From Heracleum sosnowskyi (lineage: Eukaryota > Streptophyta > Magnoliopsida > Apiales > Apiaceae): a stretch of DNA of 64,000 nucleotides. Positions 23,925 to 33,690 of this stretch are shown here, in pieces (within the stretch, counting starts at the first letter, position 1; each line of letters begins with the position of its first letter). The notes beneath the pieces are model-generated. The model made no database searches, was not told where the DNA came from, and saw only the letters and a program-made list of their open reading frames with translations. Location: positions 78,665,564 through 78,729,563 of the forward strand of contig CM061245.1 of NCBI GenBank assembly GCA_030848705.1. Direction: 5' to 3'. A program made the position numbers and the translations under genes.

Positions 23925-24925
23925 CTACAATACCAGATTGATTAGTCCTTCCTCGGAACCCACACTTGATTGGGTCCGGCATACTTAAAGAATTGGCCTT
24001 TGTCAGGCAAAACAACATTTTTAACTAAAACTACTTCAACCTCTTTCACATAAGAGCGTTTCCATTTATAGCCAGCCTTAACACATTTCTGAGTAGGCTT
24101 AGGGATAAATGAATCCACTCTAGTCTGAGGAGGACTAGTAGTCTTTGCTTTAACATGCTTCTTATTATTAACATGTTGACGTGGAGCAGTCTTATCACTA
24201 GATACATGCTTTTTATTAAAGAAAGCATACATAACATTAAAAGCACAAGACATGCAATTACTCACACCACATGCTTTATGAGAAGAATTAACAGCAGGCA
24301 TGTTAGTTCTACAGTTGTTTTGATCCAACTTATGGATATCTGATTTAGTCTTTTTAGTTGTAGCAACTTTGACTGGAATATCAGATATACACTTTTTGGA
24401 TTGTTCAACTTCCAAAGCAATATCTTCTTCACGAATCTCCTCTGCAATGATGATAGAGTCTTCATTCAGAGGTTCTGCTTCGGACTCCTTACAGAAGGGT
24501 GTTTCAATACCCATAAGCACATATGGAACACCCCTTCCTTCAGATCTGACTCTACAAGGGGAATTTATTCCAAGCAATCCAACGGCCTCATTATAATCAT
24601 AACCTATACTGACATGATTACCAACAGCTTGTTTATTGAGAATCTCTTTAGCCGTCTTACACGAGCTAAAATAGGCATTAGCTTTAGTCTTTAGCCCACT
24701 AATCTCTTTCTTAAGAATGGTTTCCAGTTGAATATAACATTTAACCCTATTCTCAAGAAAAGCTATTTTCTCAACAAGTTCATCCTGATTAACATGCACT
24801 AGTTTTAATTCTTTTATCTCATTTTCAAGATTTGTGTTTAAAAGAATTATTCTATCATTTTCAGTGCGAGCACATTCTAAGGTGCCACCAAGATGACGAA
24901 TCATTTCAGTATCAGTAAACTTTAC
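23925..24925 (-). other. Putative gag/pol intron of element C, 1001 bp
   Basis: Donor GAG|GTAAAG (exon ends at 24926); acceptor TATTGTAG|GGAGTT (exon resumes at 23924). Joining gives ...MSE-GVKQVIC...WVLDSGCS in frame. A branch-like ACTAATC lies about 20 bases before the acceptor and overlaps the gag stop TAA at 23942-23944. Length is 2 mod 3, phase 0, same site as in B and D. Splicing itself is inferred from sequence. Confidence 0.7.
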
Positions 24926-26182
24926 CTCTGACATGTGTGCAGATGAAGTGCTTGCCTCTTTAGCCACTAAAGCAAGGTTCCCAATCTCACCTGCTTCTTC
25001 ATCATTGTCAGTGTCATCCCAACTCTTTCCTTCAGCAACATAAGCTTTCCCAATCTTGTTCTTCTTGCTAGAATCAAATGTGTTTCTAGTCACTTGCTTT
25101 GGCTTTCTGCATTCAGTAGCAAAGTGACCCAACTCATTGCAATTGTAGCATCTGATTGCGCTCCTTTCCACAGTTCCAGTTTTGTAGCCACCCCTTGAGC
25201 CACTTGAAGAGGAAGATCCACCTCTCTGAAATCTGGGCCTGAACTTAAGATTGGGATTCCTCTTGAATCTGAACTTCCCAAACTTCCTGACTATCAAAGT
25301 CAAATCACCATCCTCCAGCTCATCAAGTTCTTCTAAAGAATAGAAGTCACCACCAGATTGATCAATGGATGTTAATCCATATTCAGCATCAATAACATTC
25401 ATGTTAGAACTGGAAGGTTGAACAGCCTTCACTTCCAGTCTCTGTGGGACTTCAACAGCCAATGCAGTAGAGGTACCAACAATCTTCCCAGTTCCATACA
25501 GCTCCCTTTGTTGAATCTGCTCCAGCTCATAGGTCTTCAGAACACCATACAATCTCTCCAAAGCAATTTCATTCATATCTCTTGCTTCTCTAATGGCAGA
25601 AATTTTGTGCTCCAAATGAGGTGGAAGTGTAAGAAGGAACTTCTTGTTAATCTCCTTGTTGGTGTAGTGCTTCCCATTGAGATTCAGATCATTGATTAAT
25701 TTGTTATATCTCTCAAAAACCTGAGAGATACCTTCACCAGGGTTTGATCTGAAATGCTCATATTGTGATGTGAGAATTTCCAGCATATTCTCCCTAACTT
25801 CCTCTGTCCCCTCATTGATTATCTCTATAGTTGCCCAAATGTGTTTAGCAGTATCACAGTTGAGAACATGATTATGCATGATTGGATCAAGACAATCAAT
25901 AAGGATCAACTGAAGACAGGAATCCAAGGTAACATCCTCTTTCTCATCAGGATTGTAATCCTTGGCATCTTTAGGGTACATTCTAGCAGCCCTAGTCACA
26001 ACATCATTCTCAATGAGTTCTCCCTCAATAATCATAGGGACTTTGGGACCGTTCTTCAGCACATCAATGTATTTAGGATTTGCAACCTTAAGAAATAGAA
26101 GCATTTTCTTCTTCCACATTGGATAATGCTCCTTGCTGAACATTGGGATTTTGACAGTACCAACTTTCTGTGTAGTAGACAT
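23942..26182 (-). CDS. Gag of element C, long unspliced form (746 codons)
   Basis: Begins MSTTQKVGTVKIPMFSKEHY, a copia Gag start, with an intact zinc knuckle CYNCNELGHFATEC near residue 345. An acidic box and NLALVAKEAST follow, after which the putative intron donor lies. The retained C-terminal extension (about 325 residues) has a coiled-coil-like region, a CGVSNCMSC cysteine cluster and ends GPNQVWVPRKD. No internal stop. Gag forms the virus-like particle; only this unspliced frame encodes the extension. C is the only element here with an undamaged long Gag. Confidence 0.88.
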   Translation of the reverse strand: MSTTQKVGTVKIPMFSKEHYPMWKKKMLLFLKVANPKYIDVLKNGPKVPMIIEGELIENDVVTRAARMYPKDAKDYNPDEKEDVTLDSCLQLILIDCLDPIMHNHVLNCDTAKHIWATIEIINEGTEEVRENMLEILTSQYEHFRSNPGEGISQVFERYNKLINDLNLNGKHYTNKEINKKFLLTLPPHLEHKISAIREARDMNEIALERLYGVLKTYELEQIQQRELYGTGKIVGTSTALAVEVPQRLEVKAVQPSSSNMNVIDAEYGLTSIDQSGGDFYSLEELDELEDGDLTLIVRKFGKFRFKRNPNLKFRPRFQRGGSSSSSGSRGGYKTGTVERSAIRCYNCNELGHFATECRKPKQVTRNTFDSSKKNKIGKAYVAEGKSWDDTDNDEEAGEIGNLALVAKEASTSSAHMSEVKFTDTEMIRHLGGTLECARTENDRIILLNTNLENEIKELKLVHVNQDELVEKIAFLENRVKCYIQLETILKKEISGLKTKANAYFSSCKTAKEILNKQAVGNHVSIGYDYNEAVGLLGINSPCRVRSEGRGVPYVLMGIETPFCKESEAEPLNEDSIIIAEEIREEDIALEVEQSKKCISDIPVKVATTKKTKSDIHKLDQNNCRTNMPAVNSSHKACGVSNCMSCAFNVMYAFFNKKHVSSDKTAPRQHVNNKKHVKAKTTSPPQTRVDSFIPKPTQKCVKAGYKWKRSYVKEVEVVLVKNVVLPDKGQFFKYAGPNQVWVPRKD

Positions 26183-26273
26183 CTTTTGAGATTTTTAGGA
26201 ATAAGATAAAAAATCAGAGTTTAAAAGAAAAATCTCAAAACAATTGGATCTTTGATTTGTATATCAATCAAAA

Positions 26274-26286
26274 GGCTCTGATGCCA
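26274..26286 (-). other. Primer binding site of element C
   Basis: The minus strand reads TGGCATCAGAGCC, one base from the tRNA-Met-type site TGGTATCAGAGC, immediately after the LTR end. Confidence 0.8.
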
Positions 26287-26287
26287 A

Positions 26288-27651
26288 TTTTTAGGTCCTG
26301 ATAAGTTTGTAGAAGGGGGGTTGAATACAAACTATACCGTTTTATCGAAATTTGTTCGTTTACGATTAAACAATTTAGAACAAATTAATGCGGAATAAAA
26401 ACTGAAACAATATTCAAGTTAAATAGAAACTCTATTAAACTTGAAGGGTGTTACAATTCTGATCACTGATTACAAAGAACTTGATAAAACAAATCTAGAA
26501 TAAATTCGACATGAATTTATCTATTTTTGTAATAAAAAGGATCGAATACTAAAAAGTAGTTCGATATAAAATCTAGGGATTATGATCCGCTAGAAAGCTA
26601 AAGCAGTACAAGTGAAATGATCCTTATGAATTTAATGTAATGATCAAGTCAAGAATTAATTCACTTGAAGAAATTAATTGCTTTGGCAGTTCAGAGAAAT
26701 AAAGACAGAGAGAATGAAAAGTTTATGGTTCTGTGTCTTTTGTTCTTCAGTTGTAATATCTGTTCTGTATCTTTCTTTAAGTCAACTGCCTTGTATTTAT
26801 ATCACTGCATTTCTTTAATCAATCCACGTGCAAATCCACTTGACAGAATAGAAGTTTGTACTAGGAAGACTTGCAGGAAAACTATGTATTTGGCCTTGGA
26901 AGACTCTCGGGAAGACAAGAAATGAGTAGGGAAGACAACCGGGAAGACTAGGGTTTGGCCTAGGAAGACTTTCGGGAAGACTCACCCGTGAGTCTTCCTA
27001 GCTTAAAAAACTAAGTCTTCCTAGTTCAATCCTAAGTCTTCCTAGTTCATTTTCATTCTAATTTAAATAATTAATTAAATAAATTATGTATTAAATTAAT
27101 TCTTCACAGAATTAAATTAATAAATAATATACTTAATAATATTAATTATTTATAAGAGAATAAATAGAATAAGTTGACTTCTTAAACAATTCCAGAATCA
27201 CTTAAAACTTAGATAATTAACAAACACAATAGTACGTTGACACTCGATGCACTGTCTGGTTCATGAGTGACTAACGACAATGTTTGTTCTTTATCTATTT
27301 GACTTTAAGCAGTGATTCACTTCCTTCTCATTCAAGAACTCCGTAATCAGTATCTTTTTCTGTCACCACTTGAAATCTCCGTCACTTTAATAAATCCACT
27401 GAGCTTGAATACTTCATTGAGGCTTGATCAATAAATTGAGCTTCTTTCAATGTAGAATCACTTCAAGTCTGTAGATGACTTTAATCTTCATTCTTTGACA
27501 GATATAATCTTCTGAGATTCCTGTGACAATTTTGAATTATTACTTACTTATTACAGACTTGTTTAATGTTGAGTTAATTCCTTGATGTAAACAAATAGGC
27601 TTAAACATATGCCTTTCACAACCTATTATGTATATCCATTGATAGTCAACA
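26288..27651 (-). repeat. 5' LTR of element C (right boundary approximate)
   Basis: Starts beside the primer site with TTTTAGGTCC, where TGTTA would be expected by comparison with A/B, so the terminal dinucleotide may be mutated. It shares the run GTAGAAGGGGGGTTGAATAC with A/B. A minus-strand TATA box (ATATAAATAC) is at 26793-26802. The far end is set at ...TCAACA 27651 because the minus strand then starts TGTTGACTATC; with no second LTR in the window this could be off by tens of bases. Confidence 0.65.
26864..27042. promoter_or_regulatory. GGAAGAC/GTCTTCC array in U3 of element C's LTR
   Basis: About ten copies in 180 bp: GGAAGAC on the left side (26864 to about 26980) and GTCTTCC on the right (26992, 27015, 27036). 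It lies 60-240 bp upstream of C's TATA box on the minus strand, the expected enhancer position. Confidence 0.8.
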
Positions 27652-28886
27652 TGACTATCAATTAAGGGAGTGGTATTCGTTAATGACATCAATATCAACG
27701 AGAATTATGTGTATTACTATTTTTACAATTGAAAATACTCTTGTTCTTACTATTATTATATCAAAAAAAAATTATATTTAAATTATTCATTTTTCATCAG
27801 AATCAACGTAGTTATCATGTATCCGAGTAATTCTTCCAGATTCGACTAATTAATAATGAATATAATTTGTATTCGTACAAAAAATAAGTGAATTCGAATA
27901 TTATTTTATAATCAAACGAATAAATAGTCGAATATCAACACCGTAATATTCGATAATATTTATATAGAGTAATTCGAATTATTTTCATAATACTACAACA
28001 ATATGTAGTTGTTTTCGTAAAATATATGTTAAAGTGATATTCTACAAATGAGCATATTTTAGTTTTTCGTAAACTATTAATTTGAAATATTCTTAATTTT
28101 TTAAGATTAGTTTAAACGAAGTCGAATATTAAAAAATGAGTTGTTCGGGTACTCAATCGAGTTGAACCGAAACAAATACGAACATTTATATTCGAATTCA
28201 AATCAATTTTGAGCGAAATATTAGAATATTAATTTGAATACGAACCATATCCTAACGAATAATTACAAATTCAAGTCGAATCTAATCATACTACGATTTG
28301 CACATATTGGACTCGTACTGCAAATTTTTGCTTGCCCGGTATCCCATTTTCTAATTTCCTGGTCTTTGGGCACCTTATCTTTCTACAAATGTATCTAGCA
28401 ATTCTACCAACTACGAGGCTAATTCAAGACAAATAACTAAAAATGACAGTAATGAAAAGGCATTTAGTCTGTTCAAACAATGTTGTGTTTTTGTAAAACG
28501 GTATTTTGTTCCTTTCAAAGCTGAAGTTTTTCTACTCTCGTTATTTTTCCGATCTTATTGTTTTGATGTTATTTTTCAATTTCAGTCTGAAAAAGCTAGA
28601 TGATAAAGCCTGATTACAAAGATCAGAGGAAGCACACCATGAAAAAAGAAAAGAACAGTAACGTCGATGCCAATAATTATATTTGAAAAGATACAATCTA
28701 CAGAGCATAAGGACTTGGAGAAGAATATTCATATACATATGTAATTCACAATAAACTTGAACTGTTAGAAATATTATGAAAGGTATAAAAGTTTTACAGA
28801 AATCAAAATTTAAGAATTTGCTACAAAGCTAGGCAGCTTCAAACATATGTATTACTGTTTAGTGAACAAATGCCAACTCTAAAAGA
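27652..28886. other. Intergenic, AT-rich, dense in CGAAT/ATTCG
   Basis: No gene seen. From about 27780 to 28280 the hexamers TTCGAA, CGAATA and their complements recur far more than in neighbouring AT-rich DNA. It could be an old unclassified repeat. 28600-28886 probably holds the 3' end of the PHD gene transcript. Confidence 0.5.
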
Positions 28887-29864
28887 TTATCTTGATCCTG
28901 CCAGTTGTTTTTGGCATGTCACAGTATCCGGAAAATTCAGTAAAGTATAGTTAATGAGTTTGGATCTTTCGTATGGTGTCATCCTCGAAAACCCAAACGA
29001 GGGACCAGTCCAAGTGTCTACAACTGAAGGAATTGCAGGCAAAACTAGCTTCTCAATGCCCAAATTTATCAGCTTCTCTTCCAGCACATCCATCAGTGTC
29101 TTGCACAAACCTTGTCTCCTATACTTAAATCGCGTAGCAATAAAGGGTACTTCTGCCACGTTGTCTCCAAAAATTCTTACAGTTGCAACTGTGACAACTT
29201 TAGCCTTTTTCTCCAAGATCATAGTATAAAAGCCTCGATAATCTAATCTTTTCATATCCGATTGCCTGCTAAAGATCACATCTTCAGCAACATCCCTCCC
29301 ATTACAAGGCTCTTTCGAAGACTCAAAACATTCGTGCATCACAGCAAGAGCAAGATTCAGCTTTTTGGTAGTCTTAACATCAATCACATTTTTCTGATTC
29401 CTTAAAATAGTCCAACTTAAATTATTTTCCCCAACCGCAAATGTTTTTCCCAACAATCTACCAAGGCTAGAGGATATGACCTTGCACTTTTCACTACAAA
29501 ACCATTTATTCCTCTCTTGTTCAGCAACACAACACTCACCTAGACACTTTACATGATACTGTTGTTCACATTGATCACAACTAATAGTTGGTTCTGAACC
29601 ATCTTTTGGACAAATCTGGCCACAAATCTTGCAAGAACATGATGCGCAGTACCAGGACTTACCAGTAAGAACCTCCGACAAACAAAGACACTGTTGGTGA
29701 AAAGCAGATGTGCATTGATTACACAATATTAATTCTCCAGTCTCCCTACAAACTAAGCAAAAATCATCATGTCGATTTTTTCCATCAGTTCCAATTATTG
29801 AAACATCGTTGATGCCTTTCGCTTTCTTCTTGATTCCTTTCACTTTCTTGCCAACGCCTGGCAT
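28887..29864 (-). CDS. IDM1-like PHD finger/acyltransferase gene, downstream half (PHD and GNAT domains)
   Basis: 325 codons. A basic N-terminus (KKVKGIKKKAKG) is followed by a PHD finger (CLVCRETGELILCNQC ... HQQC ... WYCASC, residues 36-80), a second PHD-like finger (CKICGQICPKDG ... CDQCEQQYHVKC ... WFCSEKC, about 81-128) and a C-terminal GNAT acetyltransferase fold (about 200-310) with the acetyl-CoA loop RFKYRRQGLCKTLM. This is the order of plant IDM1-type histone-reader/acetyltransferases that influence DNA methylation. The ATG directly follows the TAA of the upstream ORF in the same frame, so both are probably one original gene. Intronless. If translated alone it lacks the N-terminal domains. 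Confidence 0.85.
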   Translation of the reverse strand: MPGVGKKVKGIKKKAKGINDVSIIGTDGKNRHDDFCLVCRETGELILCNQCTSAFHQQCLCLSEVLTGKSWYCASCSCKICGQICPKDGSEPTISCDQCEQQYHVKCLGECCVAEQERNKWFCSEKCKVISSSLGRLLGKTFAVGENNLSWTILRNQKNVIDVKTTKKLNLALAVMHECFESSKEPCNGRDVAEDVIFSRQSDMKRLDYRGFYTMILEKKAKVVTVATVRIFGDNVAEVPFIATRFKYRRQGLCKTLMDVLEEKLINLGIEKLVLPAIPSVVDTWTGPSFGFSRMTPYERSKLINYTLLNFPDTVTCQKQLAGSR

Positions 29865-30809
29865 TTACTGTTCAACTTGCACTAGAGATCTTCCATCTTC
29901 CACAAATATATTGGCTGCAGGTCTGTGATAAGTACTACCCACATGAGCCTCAAACTTAGTAAGAGTGAACACACCTTTACAACAAGAACAATCAATCCCT
30001 TCCATAGTAACCCTTCCTTCTCCCATTACACTACCATCTCTTCTGTTTTTGTAATAAACTTTTGTCAAAGGTAAAATCAACTTGCTTTTGATCAACACGG
30101 CCAATTTCCCCCCTGATCCACCCTTACCCACACCAGTCTTTCTCTTCTTAACCTTCTTACTAAACTGATGTTTCTCTCTAGACAAATGCATATCATTAAA
30201 ACTCTTTTCCCCCAATCCAATCCCAACATTCAGGTTTTCATCATCCTCATCCCCAAACAAATCATTATAAAAATCTTCGCAATCTTGTTCTTCCTTCAAC
30301 GTACTACTCTGCACAAAAACATCATCTTCCTCTACAACATCCCTATTTCCTTTCATGCAAATCATCATCCTTTCCCCGTAAACATCACCGAAACTCAACC
30401 TTCTCTTCTTGCTTTCCATAACTTTGACATTGGTTCCTCCCAAAACCTCTGTTATCCTAGACTGTAATCCAAGACCATCATAACCAATTTTCCCAACTTG
30501 TGAATCAAGAACATTATTAGACATTAACCCGAACTGCGATTGGCTATCTAAATATCCCTTGCATGCCATTCGAAGAGATATATACTTCTTCTTGCAATTA
30601 GGAGGACTATATCTAAGTTCTCTCTTGCCATCCTTCTTCATAATATAATAAAATCTCCACCCCATGGCTGACAGATGTTGCTTAGCCTTCATCTGAATAT
30701 CTTTAATCCCTCTACTCTTCCCAGATTCATCAGAATTATAATAATAATCAAGAACAGCTTGTGGGTTGATTATGGCCTCAACGACATGTTTTTTGAAACT
30801 ATGTTCCAT
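29865..30809 (-). CDS. IDM1-like PHD finger gene, upstream half ending at an in-frame TAA
   Basis: 314 codons from ATG 30809. It has a plant IDM1-family N-terminal domain (AKQHLSAMGWRFYYIMKKDG ... KYISLRMACKGY, about 40-90), an acidic linker (EEDDVFVQ ... LFGDEDDE), a basic stretch KKVKKRKTG, then the domain that in relatives precedes the PHD finger (GEGRVTMEGIDCSCCKGVFTLTKFEAHVGS ..., about 255-305). The stop TAA is followed at once by ATG in the same frame, where relatives continue into the PHD. So this is either a recent nonsense allele, a read-through case, or two separate products. No other damage in 629 codons argues for recent loss or continued use. Confidence 0.82.
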   Translation of the reverse strand: MEHSFKKHVVEAIINPQAVLDYYYNSDESGKSRGIKDIQMKAKQHLSAMGWRFYYIMKKDGKRELRYSPPNCKKKYISLRMACKGYLDSQSQFGLMSNNVLDSQVGKIGYDGLGLQSRITEVLGGTNVKVMESKKRRLSFGDVYGERMMICMKGNRDVVEEDDVFVQSSTLKEEQDCEDFYNDLFGDEDDENLNVGIGLGEKSFNDMHLSREKHQFSKKVKKRKTGVGKGGSGGKLAVLIKSKLILPLTKVYYKNRRDGSVMGEGRVTMEGIDCSCCKGVFTLTKFEAHVGSTYHRPAANIFVEDGRSLVQVEQ

Positions 30810-30918
30810 CGCCTCTCTAACTTTGTATTAAACTAAAAAGATTAAAGAACATGAAAGACGAACTTAAAAATTTATGGAGAGAACAATGAAATTGTAGGAT
30901 TGTGATTGTGTTGTTGTG

Positions 30919-30929
30919 AATATATAAGA
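30919..30929 (-). promoter_or_regulatory. TATA box of the IDM1-like gene
   Basis: The minus strand reads CTTATATATTC about 110 bases upstream of the ATG at 30809, followed by a leader rich in ACAAC/CACAA, a usual plant core promoter layout. Confidence 0.6.
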
Positions 30930-33690
30930 GTTAATATTGCCAATTACTCTTTTCGATTAGGATTCAAAAACATATGAATTCAAGTTAAAAAAGGAAACGG
31001 GAGGGCAGGTTGTGAATCATAATCAAATTACAATTAGGATTTCCAAATATAATAATTTGATGTTCTCAAATCGTTTATTCCACGTAAGCTGTTCTGTCAC
31101 AGCTGCGTCCGTTTAATTGCTTTCTCCACCCTGTTTCTCCTCTCGACGCTTCATCTTCCTCTCTCGATTCCCCAATATTTGTTCCTCAACTCCTCGCATT
31201 TTCACGTCAGAATAAAAAAATAAGTGACAACTTTCTGCTATGTACTTGATATACTTCTGGTAATATTCCCGGCAGGGGCGAATTATCCAGGTGATGTATA
31301 GTGTTACAATTGGTTTTGGGTTTTAATTTCTTTTTGGCTATGTACATACATGGGTGCTCTGATATTTTATTTTCGGCAGCAGTCTAGGCTCACTTTAGTA
31401 ATTGGAACTTTTGTTAGGAATGTGAATATTAATATGAAAGAAATCACAGGATAAGATAGAAGAAGAAGAATATGACAACTAGAAAGAGAGGGAGGCCTGT
31501 GCTGTGACACAAGAGTTTCTGGAGGCACGCAACCGGCAGCAGCGCAATGGAGGTAACAAATTTTAAACCATTATGTGTTATTTCTCGCATGATTCTTTTA
31601 ATGTTTTATTTCTTACTTCTTGCGTCATTCCTTTAAGTGCAGAATAATCTAAGACCATAAAAACTCGAGAAAGATGAAAATGATGCTGCAAAGTTTAATA
31701 AACATAGAAATGAGTATGTTTCATAATCCTCATATCACTTTACAAAAGTACAAGTTGTGATTCTATAAGCTGCCTCTTTTATGAGCTTAGTAACAGGACT
31801 TCACTCTTTAGATAGCCTAACCAAGATACAGCCTCACATTTAATACCATTATAATGCTACCTTGTGCTGGTTTGTTTAGTACACACAAGGTTTTCGAGAT
31901 TTTTAAGTTTCTGGGGAGCCCTTTGTGTTCTCCATCAAAACCAATAGTTAGGGACCTTGAAAGAAATATTCACTACTACTAATGCATTCAGTTTCATATA
32001 AACTTTCTCTTTTTGATTCATTGTTACGATCTCTTCCCCTGTTGATAAAGTGAGACAGGGGTAAAAAAATACTAGCTTATAAAAGAATCTGAGTTCTACG
32101 ATACATTGCTACCTTATATACTATTTCTTAATATTTCCTTAAATTTTAACTGAGTTCTGCCAGACTTCAAGCATTTACGGTTAGTATTCTGAATTAACTT
32201 ATATTTACTAAAAATTTAGCTAAAAAGCAAATTAAATTTTTTTCCCTTACGTTTACAAAGTCCAAACTGCTAAAACAAACACTACAACAAAGTTACCTAG
32301 ATCTCCCCTTTATCCATAAAGTGTGGTAATTTGGACCTGAAACTCCTACTAGCACATCAACAATAATATATGCAAGTCCCTAGATGTGTCGGAACATGAT
32401 CCTGTACATTTTACAATTATATCATATCTGTTGCAATGTAATTGACATTCGATATATGTCAATTAATCACTCTCCGTGGTTTGGTATCACACTCGCTGAT
32501 TTTGTGATGCCTTTTTTGTGTTGGTCTTTCTTTTTCTCTTTTCTCCAAGGTACCAATGGTTTAGTTTACCAGAATTTTGTTCTCTAAGATGCAGTTTCTG
32601 AATTGTGGCTTGCTATATTTTGCAAAAAATGGATGACAAACAAGTTATAACAAAGAAAGTTATACCGAGAACAATTGCGCTTTCCTAATTGGGATCAATT
32701 TTACAATGTAATGCCCTTTTGTCCCTTTTGAAAGATTCATTTATGGGATTATTTTATTGTTTTTCTTTACAAGTGTCTCACCATTTTGTTCATTTTTGCT
32801 ATGTGTGTAGATTTTTTTTAAAAGCCATTTATCCAGTAATGATAAATTTGTTTTAGGTAGTTCTTGTAATATATTTCTTCATAACACCAATAGTGTAGGA
32901 CTTTCAAAAATGCTATCTGATTAACTTGTATATAGCACACTGTTTGATCCATTGGCTAATAATTTGCATTTTCTATTTTTAAATGTGTAATAGTTAGCTT
33001 ATACGCAATAGGATTTGCTTCGTTCGTGACAAGGGAACATCTGATTTCAGAAAATTCACTTTTTGTGCCCCACACCTAGAGGAGGGTGTCCGAGTTGAGG
33101 CGTGGCGCTGATATCCTCCACTCGACATCCCTAGAAGGCCCAATTTGCCTCTCTCGGCTACAAAGAGGTGCGGAATCTCTTGAGCTCCTATTGGTCCTTA
33201 GAGAGTATGCAAATTTCCAAATAATATTTATATTGCCTTTTTCATATGTTGATAGTGCTGAAGCTCAAGGTAAAAAGAATAAAGCCGCATGATCAAATTA
33301 ATTTCAATTGATAGGAAACGCATGCTAAACATTTTGGAGATCAAAATGTGACTCCTGGGTTAATGCAGTTTAAAAAGCTGGTTTCAACGTAATGTTTAGA
33401 AATTTTGCGAAAGCGACTTAGGAACACAAGTTAAAATTGAATTGAGAGACTTAGGAATACAAGTTAAAATTGAGTTAATACAGGCCTATATGGTTTATAG
33501 CAACTGGGATAAACTGCAAAGATTAAAAGGAAAATTATGCAAAGATTCTCACAAGTGCTGCATGTGAAAGCTGTGTCCTGATTGAGGATCATTGTTTTCC
33601 TCCCGAAATGTATGTTATTCTATATGCCAAGGCATTGTATTAATTTAGATTCAGTGGACCCATTAACTTGAAAGTGGTTTTTAAAACAGA
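30930..33690. other. Mostly non-coding stretch upstream of the IDM1-like gene
   Basis: 31130-31210 is C/T-rich and looks like a plus-strand 5' leader. Near 31474-31558 a short open stretch with residues VTQEFLEARNRQQRNG ends at a good donor (GGAG|GTAACA) but has no ATG in frame. 33066-33200 is a GC-richer island with no family I recognise. The rest is AT-rich without ORFs above 70 codons. Confidence 0.4.

Larger units (their letters stand above)
18177..27651 (-). mobile_element. Sirevirus (Ty1/copia) element C, truncated on the left by element A
   Basis: On the minus strand: LTR from about 27651 to 26288, primer site, gag 26182-23942, pol 23924-20717 with several breaks, spacer, extra ORF 19486-18177. 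There element A's LTR interrupts it. The remaining part and the 3' LTR lie beyond the window. It is a different family from A/B by LTR sequence, motif and protein divergence. C is the oldest layer of the A/C/gypsy nest and the most damaged. Confidence 0.9.

Noticed and set aside
23924..23944. Programmed -1 ribosomal frameshift as the gag/pol switch
   Set aside because: In element C the frames do not overlap (TAA, then TAG in the pol frame), and I see no slippery heptamer at the gag ends of B or D.
33086..33292. 68-codon ORF in the GC-richer island
   Set aside because: No ATG context, family or splice support; alternative frames are as plausible.
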